A stretch of 64,000 bases of DNA from NCBI RefSeq assembly GCF_023630205.1, contig NZ_JALPRR010000002.1:1108899-1172898 (forward strand). Direction: 5' to 3'. Shown piece by piece: positions 10,656 through 19,545 of this stretch. Within the stretch, counting starts at the first letter, position 1, and the number at the start of each line of letters is the position of its first letter. A program made the position numbers and the translations under genes. The notes beneath the pieces were generated by a model, which saw only the letters and a list, made by a program, of their open reading frames with translations, was not told where the DNA came from and did no database searches. The DNA is from Pontibacter ruber (GTDB lineage Bacteria > Bacteroidota > Bacteroidia > Cytophagales > Hymenobacteraceae).

Positions 10656-13454
10656 ATGAGAAAGCTATTCTCCCTGCTGGTCTTACTGATCAGTGTTTCA
10701 CAGGCCTACGCGCAGGCGGTTTTTGGCACCGTACAGAGCGGAACTGACAAAAGCCCATTGCCCGGAGCCAGTGTAGTTCTTAAGCCAACAGCCGAAGCCG
10801 GCATGCTTACCACCGTTACCGATACAGAAGGTGCTTTCCGGTTCGACCGGGTAAAAAGCGGCGTTTATACGTTGGAAGTAAGGTTCCTGGGCTTCAGCGT
10901 GCTATCCAGAAATGTACAGGTACAACAAGGTGCCGTTGATGTTGGGGTGCTGGCTTTGCAGGAAGAAAACAACAAGCTTAGTGAAGTTCAGGTAGTAGGC
11001 CGGGCGCAGTTAGGCGAACAGAAAGGCGACACTTCCCAGTTTAACGCAAAAGCATTTAAAACAACCGCAGATGCCAGTGCCGAAGACCTGGTAACCAAAA
11101 TGCCTGGCGTTACCATACAGGATGGCAAAGTACAGGCACAGGGCGAGGATGTGAAACAGGTGATGATTGACGGCAAACGCTACACCGGCGAAGATGTAAA
11201 TACAGCCATTCGCAACCTATCTGCCGACATGATTGAGAGCGTGCAGGTGTTTGACGGGCAAAGCGACCGCGCAGCCTTTAGCGGCTTCGACGACGGCAAC
11301 CGGGTTAAAACACTCAATTTCACCACAAAGAAAGATCGACGCCAGGGCTATATGGGCAAAGCGTCTGCCGGCTATGGTACCGACGACCGCTACATGGTTG
11401 GTGCCAGCGTAAATTACTTCAACAACAACAGAAGAATAACAGTAACCGGCCTGACCAACAACATCAACATGTTTGATTTTTCGGTAGGTGAAACACCAGG
11501 CGGCGGCATGCGTGGACGCAGAGGCGGTTGGGGCGGCGGCTCACCGACGGGCATCATCAACACGAATAACTTTGGGTTGAACTACAACGATATGTGGGGC
11601 AAGAAGATCGAAGTAAGCGGCAACTACGACTACTCGAGTCGTGATATACTCAACAAACAGTACCGTTACAGACAGAACATCTCCGGTGACCGCCTGGGGC
11701 AGATCTATACCGAGAACAGCGAAAATGACAACACCGAAGAAAGCCACCGCTTCAACTTCAGGCTGCAGTACAACATCAACGAAAACAACCGCCTGCTGGT
11801 AACGCCCAACATCTCGGTGCAGCGTAACGACAACGCTACAAACCGCAGTGCCAACACCGTAGACGGCGAAGGGACTATGCTTACCGAGTCGCAAAACCGG
11901 AACAATGCGGATAACAACAGCCTCAACTTTAACAACAACATTCTTTTTTCGCATCGCTTTGGTACCTCAGGCCGCATCCTGACAACGAACTTCAATACAA
12001 GGTATAACCGTTTCGACGGAGATGCGTTCCAGTTAGAGAACACGCAGAACTTTGAAAATTCTGACCTGAACGTAAACCGCAACCAGTTTATCAAAACAGA
12101 TCGAGAAAACTTCTCCTGGTCTGGTAACATGGATTACTCCCAGCGCCTGGGCGAAAATTCACGTTTGCAGCTGGAGTATAGCATTGGCAATCAGCAGAAC
12201 GATTCGGACAGAAGAACCTATGATTTTGTTGAAAACGAAGGCCGGTATTCGGACCTAAATACGCCTTACAGCAACACGTTTAAGAGCGATTACCTCTCGC
12301 AAAACTTCGGGCCTAGCTACCAGTACCGTACCGAGAAAACAAGGTTCCAGCTGAATGCCCGGTACCAGTATGCTACCCTGCAAAGCGAGAACCAGTTCCC
12401 GAGAGATTACAGGCTGAAGCGTAACTTCTCTAACCTGCTGCCTTCCGCGGAATACGAGTACAAGATCTCGAAGAACACGAACCTGAACATAAACTACCGC
12501 ACTTCTACGGATGTGCCTTCAGTAGAGCAGTTGCAGGATGTGCTGGATATCTCCAATCCGCTGCAGGCGCGAATCGGTAACCCGGAGCTGGACCAGGATT
12601 ACCAGAACAGGCTGAACATCCGCTTCAGAAGATTTGATCCGGAAACTAATCGCGTGTTCTTTGTAGGTATGTTCGGCTCCATGACACAGAATTATATTGC
12701 CAACAGCGTGTACACCGGCGAAGTACCTTTTGCCTTACCTGCCGATTATGTGCGCCAGCCGGGTGCCCGTATCACACGCCCTGTAAACATGGACGGTTAC
12801 TGGAACGTGCGTTCGTTCTTTAACTACGGGCAGCCGATCAACTTCATCAGCTCAAACCTGAACGTGCATGGTTCGGTGGGTTATTCCCGCATACCGGGTA
12901 TGATCGACGAGCAGGTGAACTATGCCAACAACACCAGCCTGGGTGCCGGCATCAACCTGAGCAGCAACATCAGCGAGAAAGTAGACTTCACTGTCTGGAC
13001 CAACTCCAACTATAACCTGGTGGAGAACACGCTCCGTACCAACCAGAACAACAACTATTTCACACAGAACACCAACCTGCGCTATAACTGGATCATCTGG
13101 AAGGGCCTGGTATACCGTACCGAGCTGAACCACCAGTATAATTCGGGTTTGTCGCAGGGAGTGGACAACAGCTACCTGCTTTGGAACATGAGCCTGGGCA
13201 AGAAACTGTTCAAGAACCAGCAGGGTGAGATCAGCTTGAGTGTGAACGACTTGCTGAAGCAAAATGTGAGCATCCAGCGTAACATCGCTTCCGATTATGT
13301 AGAAGATGTGCAGTCTACCGTGCTGCAGCGTTTCTTTATGGTTACCTTCACGTACAACATCCGCAAGTTTACCAGCGGCCAGGCGCCAGATATGGAGCAG
13401 GAAAACCGTCGAGGCCCGGGAGGCTACAAAGGCGGCGGCTACCGTCAGCACTAA
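10656..13454 (+). CDS. Outer-membrane beta-barrel protein with carboxypeptidase-regulatory-like domain
   Basis: 932 residues. A signal peptide (MRKLFSLLVLLISVSQAYAQ) is followed by a CarboxypepD_reg-like beta-sandwich (about 21-110, FGTVQSGTDKSPLPGASVVL), a TonB plug-like part (DLVTKMPGVTIQDGKVQAQG) and a long Asn/Tyr/Arg-rich barrel region of the OMP_b-brl_3 type ending in a Gly/Arg-rich tail. This architecture is typical of Bacteroidota TonB-dependent-like outer-membrane proteins. There is no SusD partner next to it, so a glycan-utilisation role is not supported and the substrate is unknown. It stands alone, between a 530-bp leader region and its own terminator. Confidence 0.9.
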   Translation: MRKLFSLLVLLISVSQAYAQAVFGTVQSGTDKSPLPGASVVLKPTAEAGMLTTVTDTEGAFRFDRVKSGVYTLEVRFLGFSVLSRNVQVQQGAVDVGVLALQEENNKLSEVQVVGRAQLGEQKGDTSQFNAKAFKTTADASAEDLVTKMPGVTIQDGKVQAQGEDVKQVMIDGKRYTGEDVNTAIRNLSADMIESVQVFDGQSDRAAFSGFDDGNRVKTLNFTTKKDRRQGYMGKASAGYGTDDRYMVGASVNYFNNNRRITVTGLTNNINMFDFSVGETPGGGMRGRRGGWGGGSPTGIINTNNFGLNYNDMWGKKIEVSGNYDYSSRDILNKQYRYRQNISGDRLGQIYTENSENDNTEESHRFNFRLQYNINENNRLLVTPNISVQRNDNATNRSANTVDGEGTMLTESQNRNNADNNSLNFNNNILFSHRFGTSGRILTTNFNTRYNRFDGDAFQLENTQNFENSDLNVNRNQFIKTDRENFSWSGNMDYSQRLGENSRLQLEYSIGNQQNDSDRRTYDFVENEGRYSDLNTPYSNTFKSDYLSQNFGPSYQYRTEKTRFQLNARYQYATLQSENQFPRDYRLKRNFSNLLPSAEYEYKISKNTNLNINYRTSTDVPSVEQLQDVLDISNPLQARIGNPELDQDYQNRLNIRFRRFDPETNRVFFVGMFGSMTQNYIANSVYTGEVPFALPADYVRQPGARITRPVNMDGYWNVRSFFNYGQPINFISSNLNVHGSVGYSRIPGMIDEQVNYANNTSLGAGINLSSNISEKVDFTVWTNSNYNLVENTLRTNQNNNYFTQNTNLRYNWIIWKGLVYRTELNHQYNSGLSQGVDNSYLLWNMSLGKKLFKNQQGEISLSVNDLLKQNVSIQRNIASDYVEDVQSTVLQRFFMVTFTYNIRKFTSGQAPDMEQENRRGPGGYKGGGYRQH

Positions 13455-13464
13455 AAAGAAAAAG

Positions 13465-13488
13465 GCCTGCAGCAATGCAGGCTTTTTT
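13465..13488 (+). terminator. Rho-independent terminator of the barrel gene
   Basis: A 7-bp stem (GCCTGCA / TGCAGGC) with GCAA loop, followed by six T residues, 11 bp after the stop codon. Confidence 0.9.
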
Positions 13489-13578
13489 CTTTTTATATAA
13501 CAACCTGGTTTATACTTGATGATTCATACTTGCGGAAGCCGTAATTAAAACTAAGTATAAAATGTATTTACGATTTTC

Positions 13579-14661
13579 CTAGTCTTCGATGTTCCCCCAC
13601 TCCTGTTGCTGATCGTACCACAAGGCACCGTCCCTGATTTGCAATGGTGAGGTGATGTTGTTGTGATACAACTGCCCGGTTCCAAGCCCTTGCGGCATGG
13701 TAATGTTGTAGTTGGCCGTAAACTGGCTGATCGCATTCAGCCCGATGTTCGATTCCAGCGCCGAGGTCATCCACCACCCGATTCCGCGCTTCTCTGCCCT
13801 GCTGATCCACTGTGCACTTGCTGCCAAGCCTCCAACCAGTGTAGGTTTAAGTATGATGTATTGCGGCTTGATCTGCTCCAGTAAGGCAATTTGGGCAGTT
13901 TCTTCCTGAACGCCGATGAGTTCTTCGTCGAGCGCGATCGGTACGGGAGTATAACTGCAAAGCTGCGCCATCTCCTCCCATTGCCCTTGCCTGATGGGCT
14001 GCTCTATGGAGTGAAGATCATACTTTGCCAACCGCTCCAGTTTCCGGAAAGCTTCTTCCGGTTTAAAAGCACCGTTGGCATCCACCCGGATGGTCAGCTC
14101 GTCGGCACCGGCGGCCTCCCGTATACTTGCCAGCAACTCCAGCTCTGTTTTGAAATCAAGTCCGCCAATCTTCAGCTTCAGGCAATTGTATCCTTCGCTG
14201 AGTTTCTTCCGGATCTGCTCCTGCATAAAAGCTTTATCGCCCATCCAGACCAACCCGTTGATCGGTATGCCTTTTACACCCCGGCTGAAATCATTTTTAT
14301 ACAGTACTCTGTGTCCTCCGTGTTGCAGGTCCAGAAGAGCTGTTTCAAGTGCAAACCGGATGGCGGGCCAGGCGGTCAGATCCGAAACATCGCTCAAAAG
14401 ATTGCCCGCTTCAGCTGTTACTTCAGCTTTACTTGCATTAATTAATGCGCAAATTTTGTCCAATTGCTGTACCAGGTCCGGCCGGTGGTCGATGCTGAGG
14501 CCTGCCAGCGGGGCACACTCTCCTATACCCACAACAGCAGGATTCTCCTCGTCCCAGAGCTTCAGATAATACACCTGGTGTTCCCGGATAGCACCCCGTG
14601 AGGTGCGGGCGTCGAATTTAAAGCGAAGTGTATGAGGTATGTAAGCAGCTTTTAAGTGCAT
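13579..14661 (-). CDS. menC: o-Succinylbenzoate synthase (enolase superfamily)
   Basis: 360 residues. Enolase-superfamily catalytic set: lysines 162/164 (LKLKIGG), metal ligands Asp194 (RVDANGAF), Glu220 (SIEQP) and Asp245 (IALDEEL), and the second base Lys272 (ILKPTLVGG). The N-terminal cap contains GIGECAPLAGLSID. MenC dehydrates SHCHC to o-succinylbenzoate in menaquinone synthesis, the quinone used by Bacteroidota. No other men gene is in the window. A dipeptide-epimerase or N-acylamino-acid racemase role is a less likely alternative, since these related enzymes share the same residues. Confidence 0.85.
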   Translation of the reverse strand: MHLKAAYIPHTLRFKFDARTSRGAIREHQVYYLKLWDEENPAVVGIGECAPLAGLSIDHRPDLVQQLDKICALINASKAEVTAEAGNLLSDVSDLTAWPAIRFALETALLDLQHGGHRVLYKNDFSRGVKGIPINGLVWMGDKAFMQEQIRKKLSEGYNCLKLKIGGLDFKTELELLASIREAAGADELTIRVDANGAFKPEEAFRKLERLAKYDLHSIEQPIRQGQWEEMAQLCSYTPVPIALDEELIGVQEETAQIALLEQIKPQYIILKPTLVGGLAASAQWISRAEKRGIGWWMTSALESNIGLNAISQFTANYNITMPQGLGTGQLYHNNITSPLQIRDGALWYDQQQEWGNIED

Positions 14662-14902
14662 CTGTAACTGTATTTTAAGGGTAAGTTAAGTATAAACGTG
14701 TAATATTTTGAAGAAAGAGAATCAGATAAAAACTAAAGTAAAGAGAAATTAGTACAATACCCTCGTATACTTATACAGAACGCAGCAACCTTACTGAGGC
14801 TGGAAAAGCAACTCCTTACAAGAGAATAGTTTACATTCCTCGGTCGTCTCATTTGATATACTACAGAAGTAGTGGTTAACACAAACCCATATAAGCCTTA
14901 CT

Positions 14903-16177
14903 ATGAGCAGCCAGACAGCCTCTATTCCGTTCGCTACAATACAGCAATACGAACAGATACGTGAACGCACCGAATACATTTGCCTGCCACTCGAACCGGA
15001 AGATACTGTGGTACAGCCCATCGTTGATGTAAGCCCTCCGAAATGGCACCTGGCTCATACCACCTGGTTTTTTGAAACGTTTGTGCTCAGGCCTTACCTG
15101 CAGGGCTACAAAGTTTTTCATCCAAAGTATGGCTACCTCTTCAACTCGTACTACAACAGTGTTGGCAACCGGGTGCAGCGTTCCGCACGAAGCACCATTA
15201 CCCGGCCTCCGCTGAGCGACATTTATGCGTATCGCCAGCACGTAGACGAAAACATTACCAAGTTGCTGGAAAGTATAGACGAAGATAAAATTAGCGAGGT
15301 GATGAAAGTGCTGGAGCTTGGCCTGCAGCACGAACAGCAACACCAGGAGCTTTTACTCACCGACATCAAGTACATACTTAGTACGAACCCATTGCTCCCG
15401 GCTTACAAAGTATCCAAACCACTACAGCCCTTTGAGACCGAACCCGAAGTAAAAGCTAAGTATATGGATGTGCCCGGCGGTATTTACGAAATTGGCTACC
15501 AGGGCAAGAAGTTCTGCTTTGATAACGAACTAGGTGTGCATGAGGTGCTGCTGAACGATTTCCAGATCATGAACCGCCTGGTTACCAACAAAGAGTACCT
15601 GGAGTTTATGGAAGACGGTGGCTACAGCGACTTCAGGCACTGGCTTGACGAGGGCTACACAATGGTAAAATCGGAAGGTTTAAAGGCGCCGCTCTACTGG
15701 GTGCAGGAAGATGGCGCCTGGTACCGTTTCACGGTGTATGGGTTGGAGTTGGTAGATATGAACAGCCCGGTAACACACATCAGCTTTTACGAAGCCGATG
15801 CTTTTGCCAACTGGTCGGGCAAACGGTTGCTTACCGAATTCGAATGGGAAGCTGCCTCCCAGGTTTATAAACCCAGGACAGGCAACTTTGCAGAGACAGA
15901 GCTGCTTGAACCAGCTCCTGCCATTGCAGGCGCGAAAGGTGTGCAGCAATTGTACGGCGACACCTGGGAATGGACCTACAGCGCCTACCATCCGTACCCT
16001 GGCTTTACGAAAGCGCCCGGCGCTTTGGGAGAGTATAACGGCAAGTTCATGATCAACCAGATGGTATTGCGCGGCGGCTCCTGTGTTACACCCCAAAGTC
16101 ATATCCGAACTACCTACCGCAACTTTTTCCATCCGGATAAACGATGGCAGTACAGCGGTATACGATTAGCCAGGTAA
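14903..16177 (+). CDS. egtB: Ergothioneine synthase EgtB-like iron-dependent sulfoxide synthase
   Basis: 424 residues. The N-terminal DinB-like domain carries the probable iron ligands His52 (HLAHTTWFFE) and His143/His147 (LQHEQQHQE). The C-terminal FGE-sulfatase domain ends in the family signature VLRGGSCVTP with HIRTTYRNFFHP and RWQYSGIRLA. EgtB joins a thiol (cysteine or gamma-glutamylcysteine) to trimethylhistidine using oxygen. The next gene, 3 bp downstream, is egtD, so this is an operon. No EgtC amidohydrolase or EgtE lyase gene is adjacent, which would fit direct use of cysteine; that is inference. Confidence 0.93.
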   Translation: MSSQTASIPFATIQQYEQIRERTEYICLPLEPEDTVVQPIVDVSPPKWHLAHTTWFFETFVLRPYLQGYKVFHPKYGYLFNSYYNSVGNRVQRSARSTITRPPLSDIYAYRQHVDENITKLLESIDEDKISEVMKVLELGLQHEQQHQELLLTDIKYILSTNPLLPAYKVSKPLQPFETEPEVKAKYMDVPGGIYEIGYQGKKFCFDNELGVHEVLLNDFQIMNRLVTNKEYLEFMEDGGYSDFRHWLDEGYTMVKSEGLKAPLYWVQEDGAWYRFTVYGLELVDMNSPVTHISFYEADAFANWSGKRLLTEFEWEAASQVYKPRTGNFAETELLEPAPAIAGAKGVQQLYGDTWEWTYSAYHPYPGFTKAPGALGEYNGKFMINQMVLRGGSCVTPQSHIRTTYRNFFHPDKRWQYSGIRLAR

Positions 16178-16180
16178 GGT

Positions 16181-17188
16181 ATGAATTTAACTTCTACGCT
16201 CCTCCCGCTGATCGATCTTAGCCGGAAAGATGATGGCTCAATCGCTAAAACAGCATTTGTCCAGGATGTGGCAGAGGGCCTAGGGCATGACCCTAAACAC
16301 CTTTCTTCACGCTACTTTTACGACAGTACAGGAAGCAGGCTTTTTCAGCAGATCATGGAGCTGCCGGAATACTACCTTACACGAGCCGAATTCGAGATCT
16401 TCACCAGGCAAAAGCAAGGTATAACCGAGCATTTTGCCTCCGGCGGATTCTTTCACCTGATCGACCTGGGTGCTGGGGATGCACTTAAAACAAAAATACT
16501 TCTGCGCCACCTACAAAGCGAAAAGCAGCAGTTCGACTATGTGCCCGTAGATATTTCGGGCGATGCCATGCAGCAACTGACTACTAGCTTAAAGGCAGAA
16601 ATGCCGGGTATGCAGCTACAGGCCGTCGTAGGCGAATACTTCGAAGCCCTGGAATGGCTGCATGAACATAAATCGGAACGAAAAGTGGTTCTGTTTCTGG
16701 GCTCCAACATTGGCAATTTTAGCCCTTCACAAAGTATAATTTTTCTCAAAAAGATCCGGAGCTACCTGCAATCCGGCGATAAGTTATTGCTTGGAGTGGA
16801 TCTGCGAAAAGATCCGAAAACCATACTTAGTGCTTATGACGATGCTGCTGGTGTGACAGCCGCATTCAACCTGAACCTGCTTGAACGCATCAACCGGGAA
16901 CTGGGCGCTAATTTTGATCTAGGCAAGTTCCGCCATTTTGCTACCTACCAGCCACATGAAGGTGTCATGAAAAGTTACCTCATCAGTCAGGAGGAGCAGC
17001 ATGTGCATATCAAGGCGATCGACAGAATTCTAAAGTTCAGTGCCTGGGAAGCAATCCACATGGAAAATTCATACAAGTACTCGCTGCAACAGGTAAAAGA
17101 ACTAGGGCAGACGTGTGGTTTTAATACAGAAACAGTATTTAAGGACAGCCAACAGTACTTTGCAGACATTTTATTTTCAGTAAATTGA
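16181..17188 (+). CDS. egtD: L-histidine N-alpha-methyltransferase
   Basis: 335 residues. SAM-dependent methyltransferase with the family N-terminus (LSSRYFYDSTGSRLFQQI, LPEYYLTRAE), the SAM loop LIDLGAGDALKTKILL and the FLGSNIGNF motif. EgtD trimethylates histidine to hercynine, the substrate of EgtB. It begins 3 bp after the egtB stop codon and is surely co-transcribed. Together the two genes give the core of ergothioneine synthesis, a low-molecular-weight thiol that protects against oxidants. Confidence 0.95.
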   Translation: MNLTSTLLPLIDLSRKDDGSIAKTAFVQDVAEGLGHDPKHLSSRYFYDSTGSRLFQQIMELPEYYLTRAEFEIFTRQKQGITEHFASGGFFHLIDLGAGDALKTKILLRHLQSEKQQFDYVPVDISGDAMQQLTTSLKAEMPGMQLQAVVGEYFEALEWLHEHKSERKVVLFLGSNIGNFSPSQSIIFLKKIRSYLQSGDKLLLGVDLRKDPKTILSAYDDAAGVTAAFNLNLLERINRELGANFDLGKFRHFATYQPHEGVMKSYLISQEEQHVHIKAIDRILKFSAWEAIHMENSYKYSLQQVKELGQTCGFNTETVFKDSQQYFADILFSVN

Positions 17189-17245
17189 ACAACTGTTGTT
17201 TGTACACTTCTGTATGCATAGTTTATACTTTCCAGATCATCGTAA

Positions 17246-17326
17246 ATGAAATACCTGCCTTTCGTACTAACTGCTGCTCTTCTTCTGATTGCTCTTCCTG
17301 CAAAGGGAGGTAAAAAGAAACAGTAG
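17246..17326 (+). CDS. Possible 26-residue membrane/secreted peptide
   Basis: A short frame starting with ATG at 17246: a lysine, a hydrophobic core (FVLTAALLLIALPA) and a lysine-rich tail (GGKKKQ) before TAG. This resembles a bare signal peptide or a small membrane peptide. No clear ribosome site is seen and the length is close to what chance allows, so it is only a candidate. It sits between egtD and the MATE gene. Confidence 0.2.
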   Translation: MKYLPFVLTAALLLIALPAKGGKKKQ

Positions 17327-17464
17327 CCTGACCAGGTTTCATCTTCAGAAATCACAGCAGCAACCCAGCTTTATTCTGGCTTTCTCATTAGATGTGTTGT
17401 GCGTCTGCTCATCCTGTTAACTAATTATCTGTACCCGTATATCGGTTAGGTTGGCAAAAAGCGC

Positions 17465-17472
17465 TAATTTTG
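17465..17472 (+). promoter_or_regulatory. Bacteroidota-type -7 box (TAATTTTG) for the MATE gene
   Basis: TAATTTTG fits TAnnTTTG and lies 24 bp before the ATG at 17497. It overlaps an in-frame TTG at 17470, which argues against starting the protein there. No good -33 element at the usual spacing was found. Confidence 0.45.
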
Positions 17473-17496
17473 CAGGCCTTTCCTTATGACGCTGGT

Positions 17497-18840
17497 ATGA
17501 GATCTGAAGAATACAAAGAACACTTTTCCAAAAATTTCCTTTTAGCTTATCCTGTAGTATTGAGTCAGCTGGGGCATATTATGGTGAGTGTCTTTGACAG
17601 CCTGATGGTCGGTCAGATCGGTACGGTTCCATTGGCCGCCGCCTCTCTTGGCAACAGTATCTTCATGATCGTGATGGTGTTCGGATTTGGGGTATCGTTC
17701 AGTATAACCCCACTTATTGCTGCTGCCGAAGGTCGTAAAAACTACACGCGTATCTCGTTGCTGCTGCTAAACGGCTTGTTCTCCAATTTACTGCTGGGCA
17801 TACTTCTTTTTGTGGTCGGTTACTTTTTGTCGCCCTACATCACCTACCTGAACCAGCCTGCTGAGGTCGTAAAACTGGCCGTACCGTACATCAACGTGCT
17901 GTTCCTGTCCATGGTGCCGCTCATGATCTTTCAGGCATTCAAACAATTTGCCGAAGGCCTTTCGTTTACAAAGCAGTCCATGTACATTACCATTTTTGCC
18001 AATGCGCTGAACATTGGGCTGAACTACGTCCTGATCTGGGGTAAGCTTGGCTTTCCGGAAATGGGTATGGTTGGTGCGGCCTGGGCGACACTGATCTCGC
18101 GTGTGATCATGGCTGTGATGATGGGCATCTTTGTGCTGTATGCAAATCGCTTTGAAATATTCCGCCGCTTTATAACTTTCCGGCACCTCTCCTTCATCCA
18201 CATGTACCGCATCTTTAAGCTAGGCTTGCCGATTTCCGGTCAGATGCTGTTTGAGATGGGGGCTTTCAGCTTTTCGGCCATCATGATCGGCTGGTTAGGT
18301 GCTAAAGAACTTGCTGCGCATCAGATTGCAATCAATGTAGCCTCGGTTACTTACATGATGGCAAGCGGCATAGCTGCAGCAGCCACCATACGGGTTGGTA
18401 ACCAGAAAGGCTTGCGAAATTTCAGAGCCATGCGCATGGCCGGCCTCAGCAGTTTTGCCATGGGAGCCATCTTTATGACAGTCAGTGGCCTGCTCATGGT
18501 GCTCGGCAACGATCTCATTCCAATGCTGTACATCGACGATCCGGAAGTGATTCGTATCGCTTCTTACCTGCTCATCATTGCGGCCTTGTTCCAGATATCC
18601 GATGGAGTACAGGTGGTGGGCCTTGGAGCGCTGCGCGGGCTGGAGGATGTACGAATCCCGGGTCTTATTTCGTTGATTGCTTACTGGGTGATCGGTTTGC
18701 CGGTAGGTTATGTACTTTGCTTCAAAGCCGGCTTCGGTGTAAATGGCATCTGGACCGGACTTTTGGTAGGCCTTTCTGTTGCCGCAGTTTTACTGTTCTG
18801 GCGCTTCCGACGGCTCAGTTACCGCTTAAGCAAAGTATAA
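17497..18840 (+). CDS. MATE-family multidrug/metabolite efflux transporter
   Basis: 447 residues from the ATG at 17497. About 12 hydrophobic segments in two related halves. Start of the fold: LAYPVVLSQLGHIMVSVFDS and MVGQIGTVPLAAASLGNSIF, typical of the NorM/DinF group; the second half repeats the pattern (KLGLPISGQMLFEMGAFSFS). MATE proteins export cationic drugs or metabolites using a Na+ or H+ gradient across the inner membrane. A TTG start 27 bp upstream is possible but overlaps the predicted promoter box. Substrate unknown. Confidence 0.9.
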   Translation: MRSEEYKEHFSKNFLLAYPVVLSQLGHIMVSVFDSLMVGQIGTVPLAAASLGNSIFMIVMVFGFGVSFSITPLIAAAEGRKNYTRISLLLLNGLFSNLLLGILLFVVGYFLSPYITYLNQPAEVVKLAVPYINVLFLSMVPLMIFQAFKQFAEGLSFTKQSMYITIFANALNIGLNYVLIWGKLGFPEMGMVGAAWATLISRVIMAVMMGIFVLYANRFEIFRRFITFRHLSFIHMYRIFKLGLPISGQMLFEMGAFSFSAIMIGWLGAKELAAHQIAINVASVTYMMASGIAAAATIRVGNQKGLRNFRAMRMAGLSSFAMGAIFMTVSGLLMVLGNDLIPMLYIDDPEVIRIASYLLIIAALFQISDGVQVVGLGALRGLEDVRIPGLISLIAYWVIGLPVGYVLCFKAGFGVNGIWTGLLVGLSVAAVLLFWRFRRLSYRLSKV

Positions 18841-18910
18841 ATTGCCTGTTGGGCACCATTTGTACTTAATGCATGTTGCCACCTGTACAGACAATAAAAA
18901 CTTTTAGCCA

Positions 18911-19489
18911 ATGTTTTTCTTTACCCTGTTTTTGTCGCTACTGACAGGCCTGTTTTCGCCTGCAGCGGCACCAGCTGTAATTGCCACAAAGTTAGCTCCT
19001 GCTAAAACTGAAGATCGAACCAACAACGACAAGCTTGCCTGGTCGCCTGCCCGGAAGCTGAGTTGGGAGGATTTCAAAGGAAATCCCGACGACCAGAACC
19101 CGCACCATGCCCTGACAGCAGCTAACCTGGCTGTGGACGCAAAGTGTAACAACAATAAATTCATGTACGAGGTGAAGTGTGTTTTTCTGCCACAGGAGTC
19201 CTGGTCTAAAAACAAGATGTCGAAAAAGCTGCTGCAGCACGAGCAACTGCACTTCGATCTGACAGAAGTACACGCCCGCTTGTTGCGCCAGAAGCTGGTA
19301 GGGATCGGCACCTCCTGCGCCAGTGTAAAAAAAGGCATGCAACAGGAAGTAAATGCAGCTTTTGCCGCCTGGAAAGCAGAACAGGACCTGTTCGACAAGA
19401 AGTCAAACCATGGTCTTGACTCAGTGGCGCAGCAGCAGTGGGCAGCAAATATAGAGCAACGCCTGCAGCAACTGGAGGCCTGGAAATAA
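18911..19489 (+). CDS. DUF922 putative zinc-dependent secreted protein
   Basis: 192 residues. A hydrophobic N-terminal segment (MFFFTLFLSLLTGLF) looks like a signal peptide. The DUF922 domain is marked by KLSWEDFKGNPD and by LLQHEQLHFDLTEVHAR, where HEQLH is an HExxH zinc motif followed by the typical FD. The family is annotated as predicted metalloproteases, but no substrate is known. The gene converges on the FAD/Rieske oxidoreductase, with a shared hairpin between the two. Confidence 0.8.
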   Translation: MFFFTLFLSLLTGLFSPAAAPAVIATKLAPAKTEDRTNNDKLAWSPARKLSWEDFKGNPDDQNPHHALTAANLAVDAKCNNNKFMYEVKCVFLPQESWSKNKMSKKLLQHEQLHFDLTEVHARLLRQKLVGIGTSCASVKKGMQQEVNAAFAAWKAEQDLFDKKSNHGLDSVAQQQWAANIEQRLQQLEAWK

Positions 19490-19491
19490 AA

Positions 19492-19529
19492 AGCAAAGCC
19501 CCGGTTAAAAGTATAACCTGGGCTTTGCT
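19492..19529. terminator. Bidirectional terminator between convergent genes
   Basis: A 15-bp stem with one mismatch (left arm 19492-19506, right arm 19515-19529) and an 8-nt loop that contains the AAAAGTAT word. It lies between the DUF922 stop codon at 19489 and the minus-strand stop codon at 19546. Confidence 0.75.
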
Positions 19530-19545
19530 AATCTATACTTTGCTT

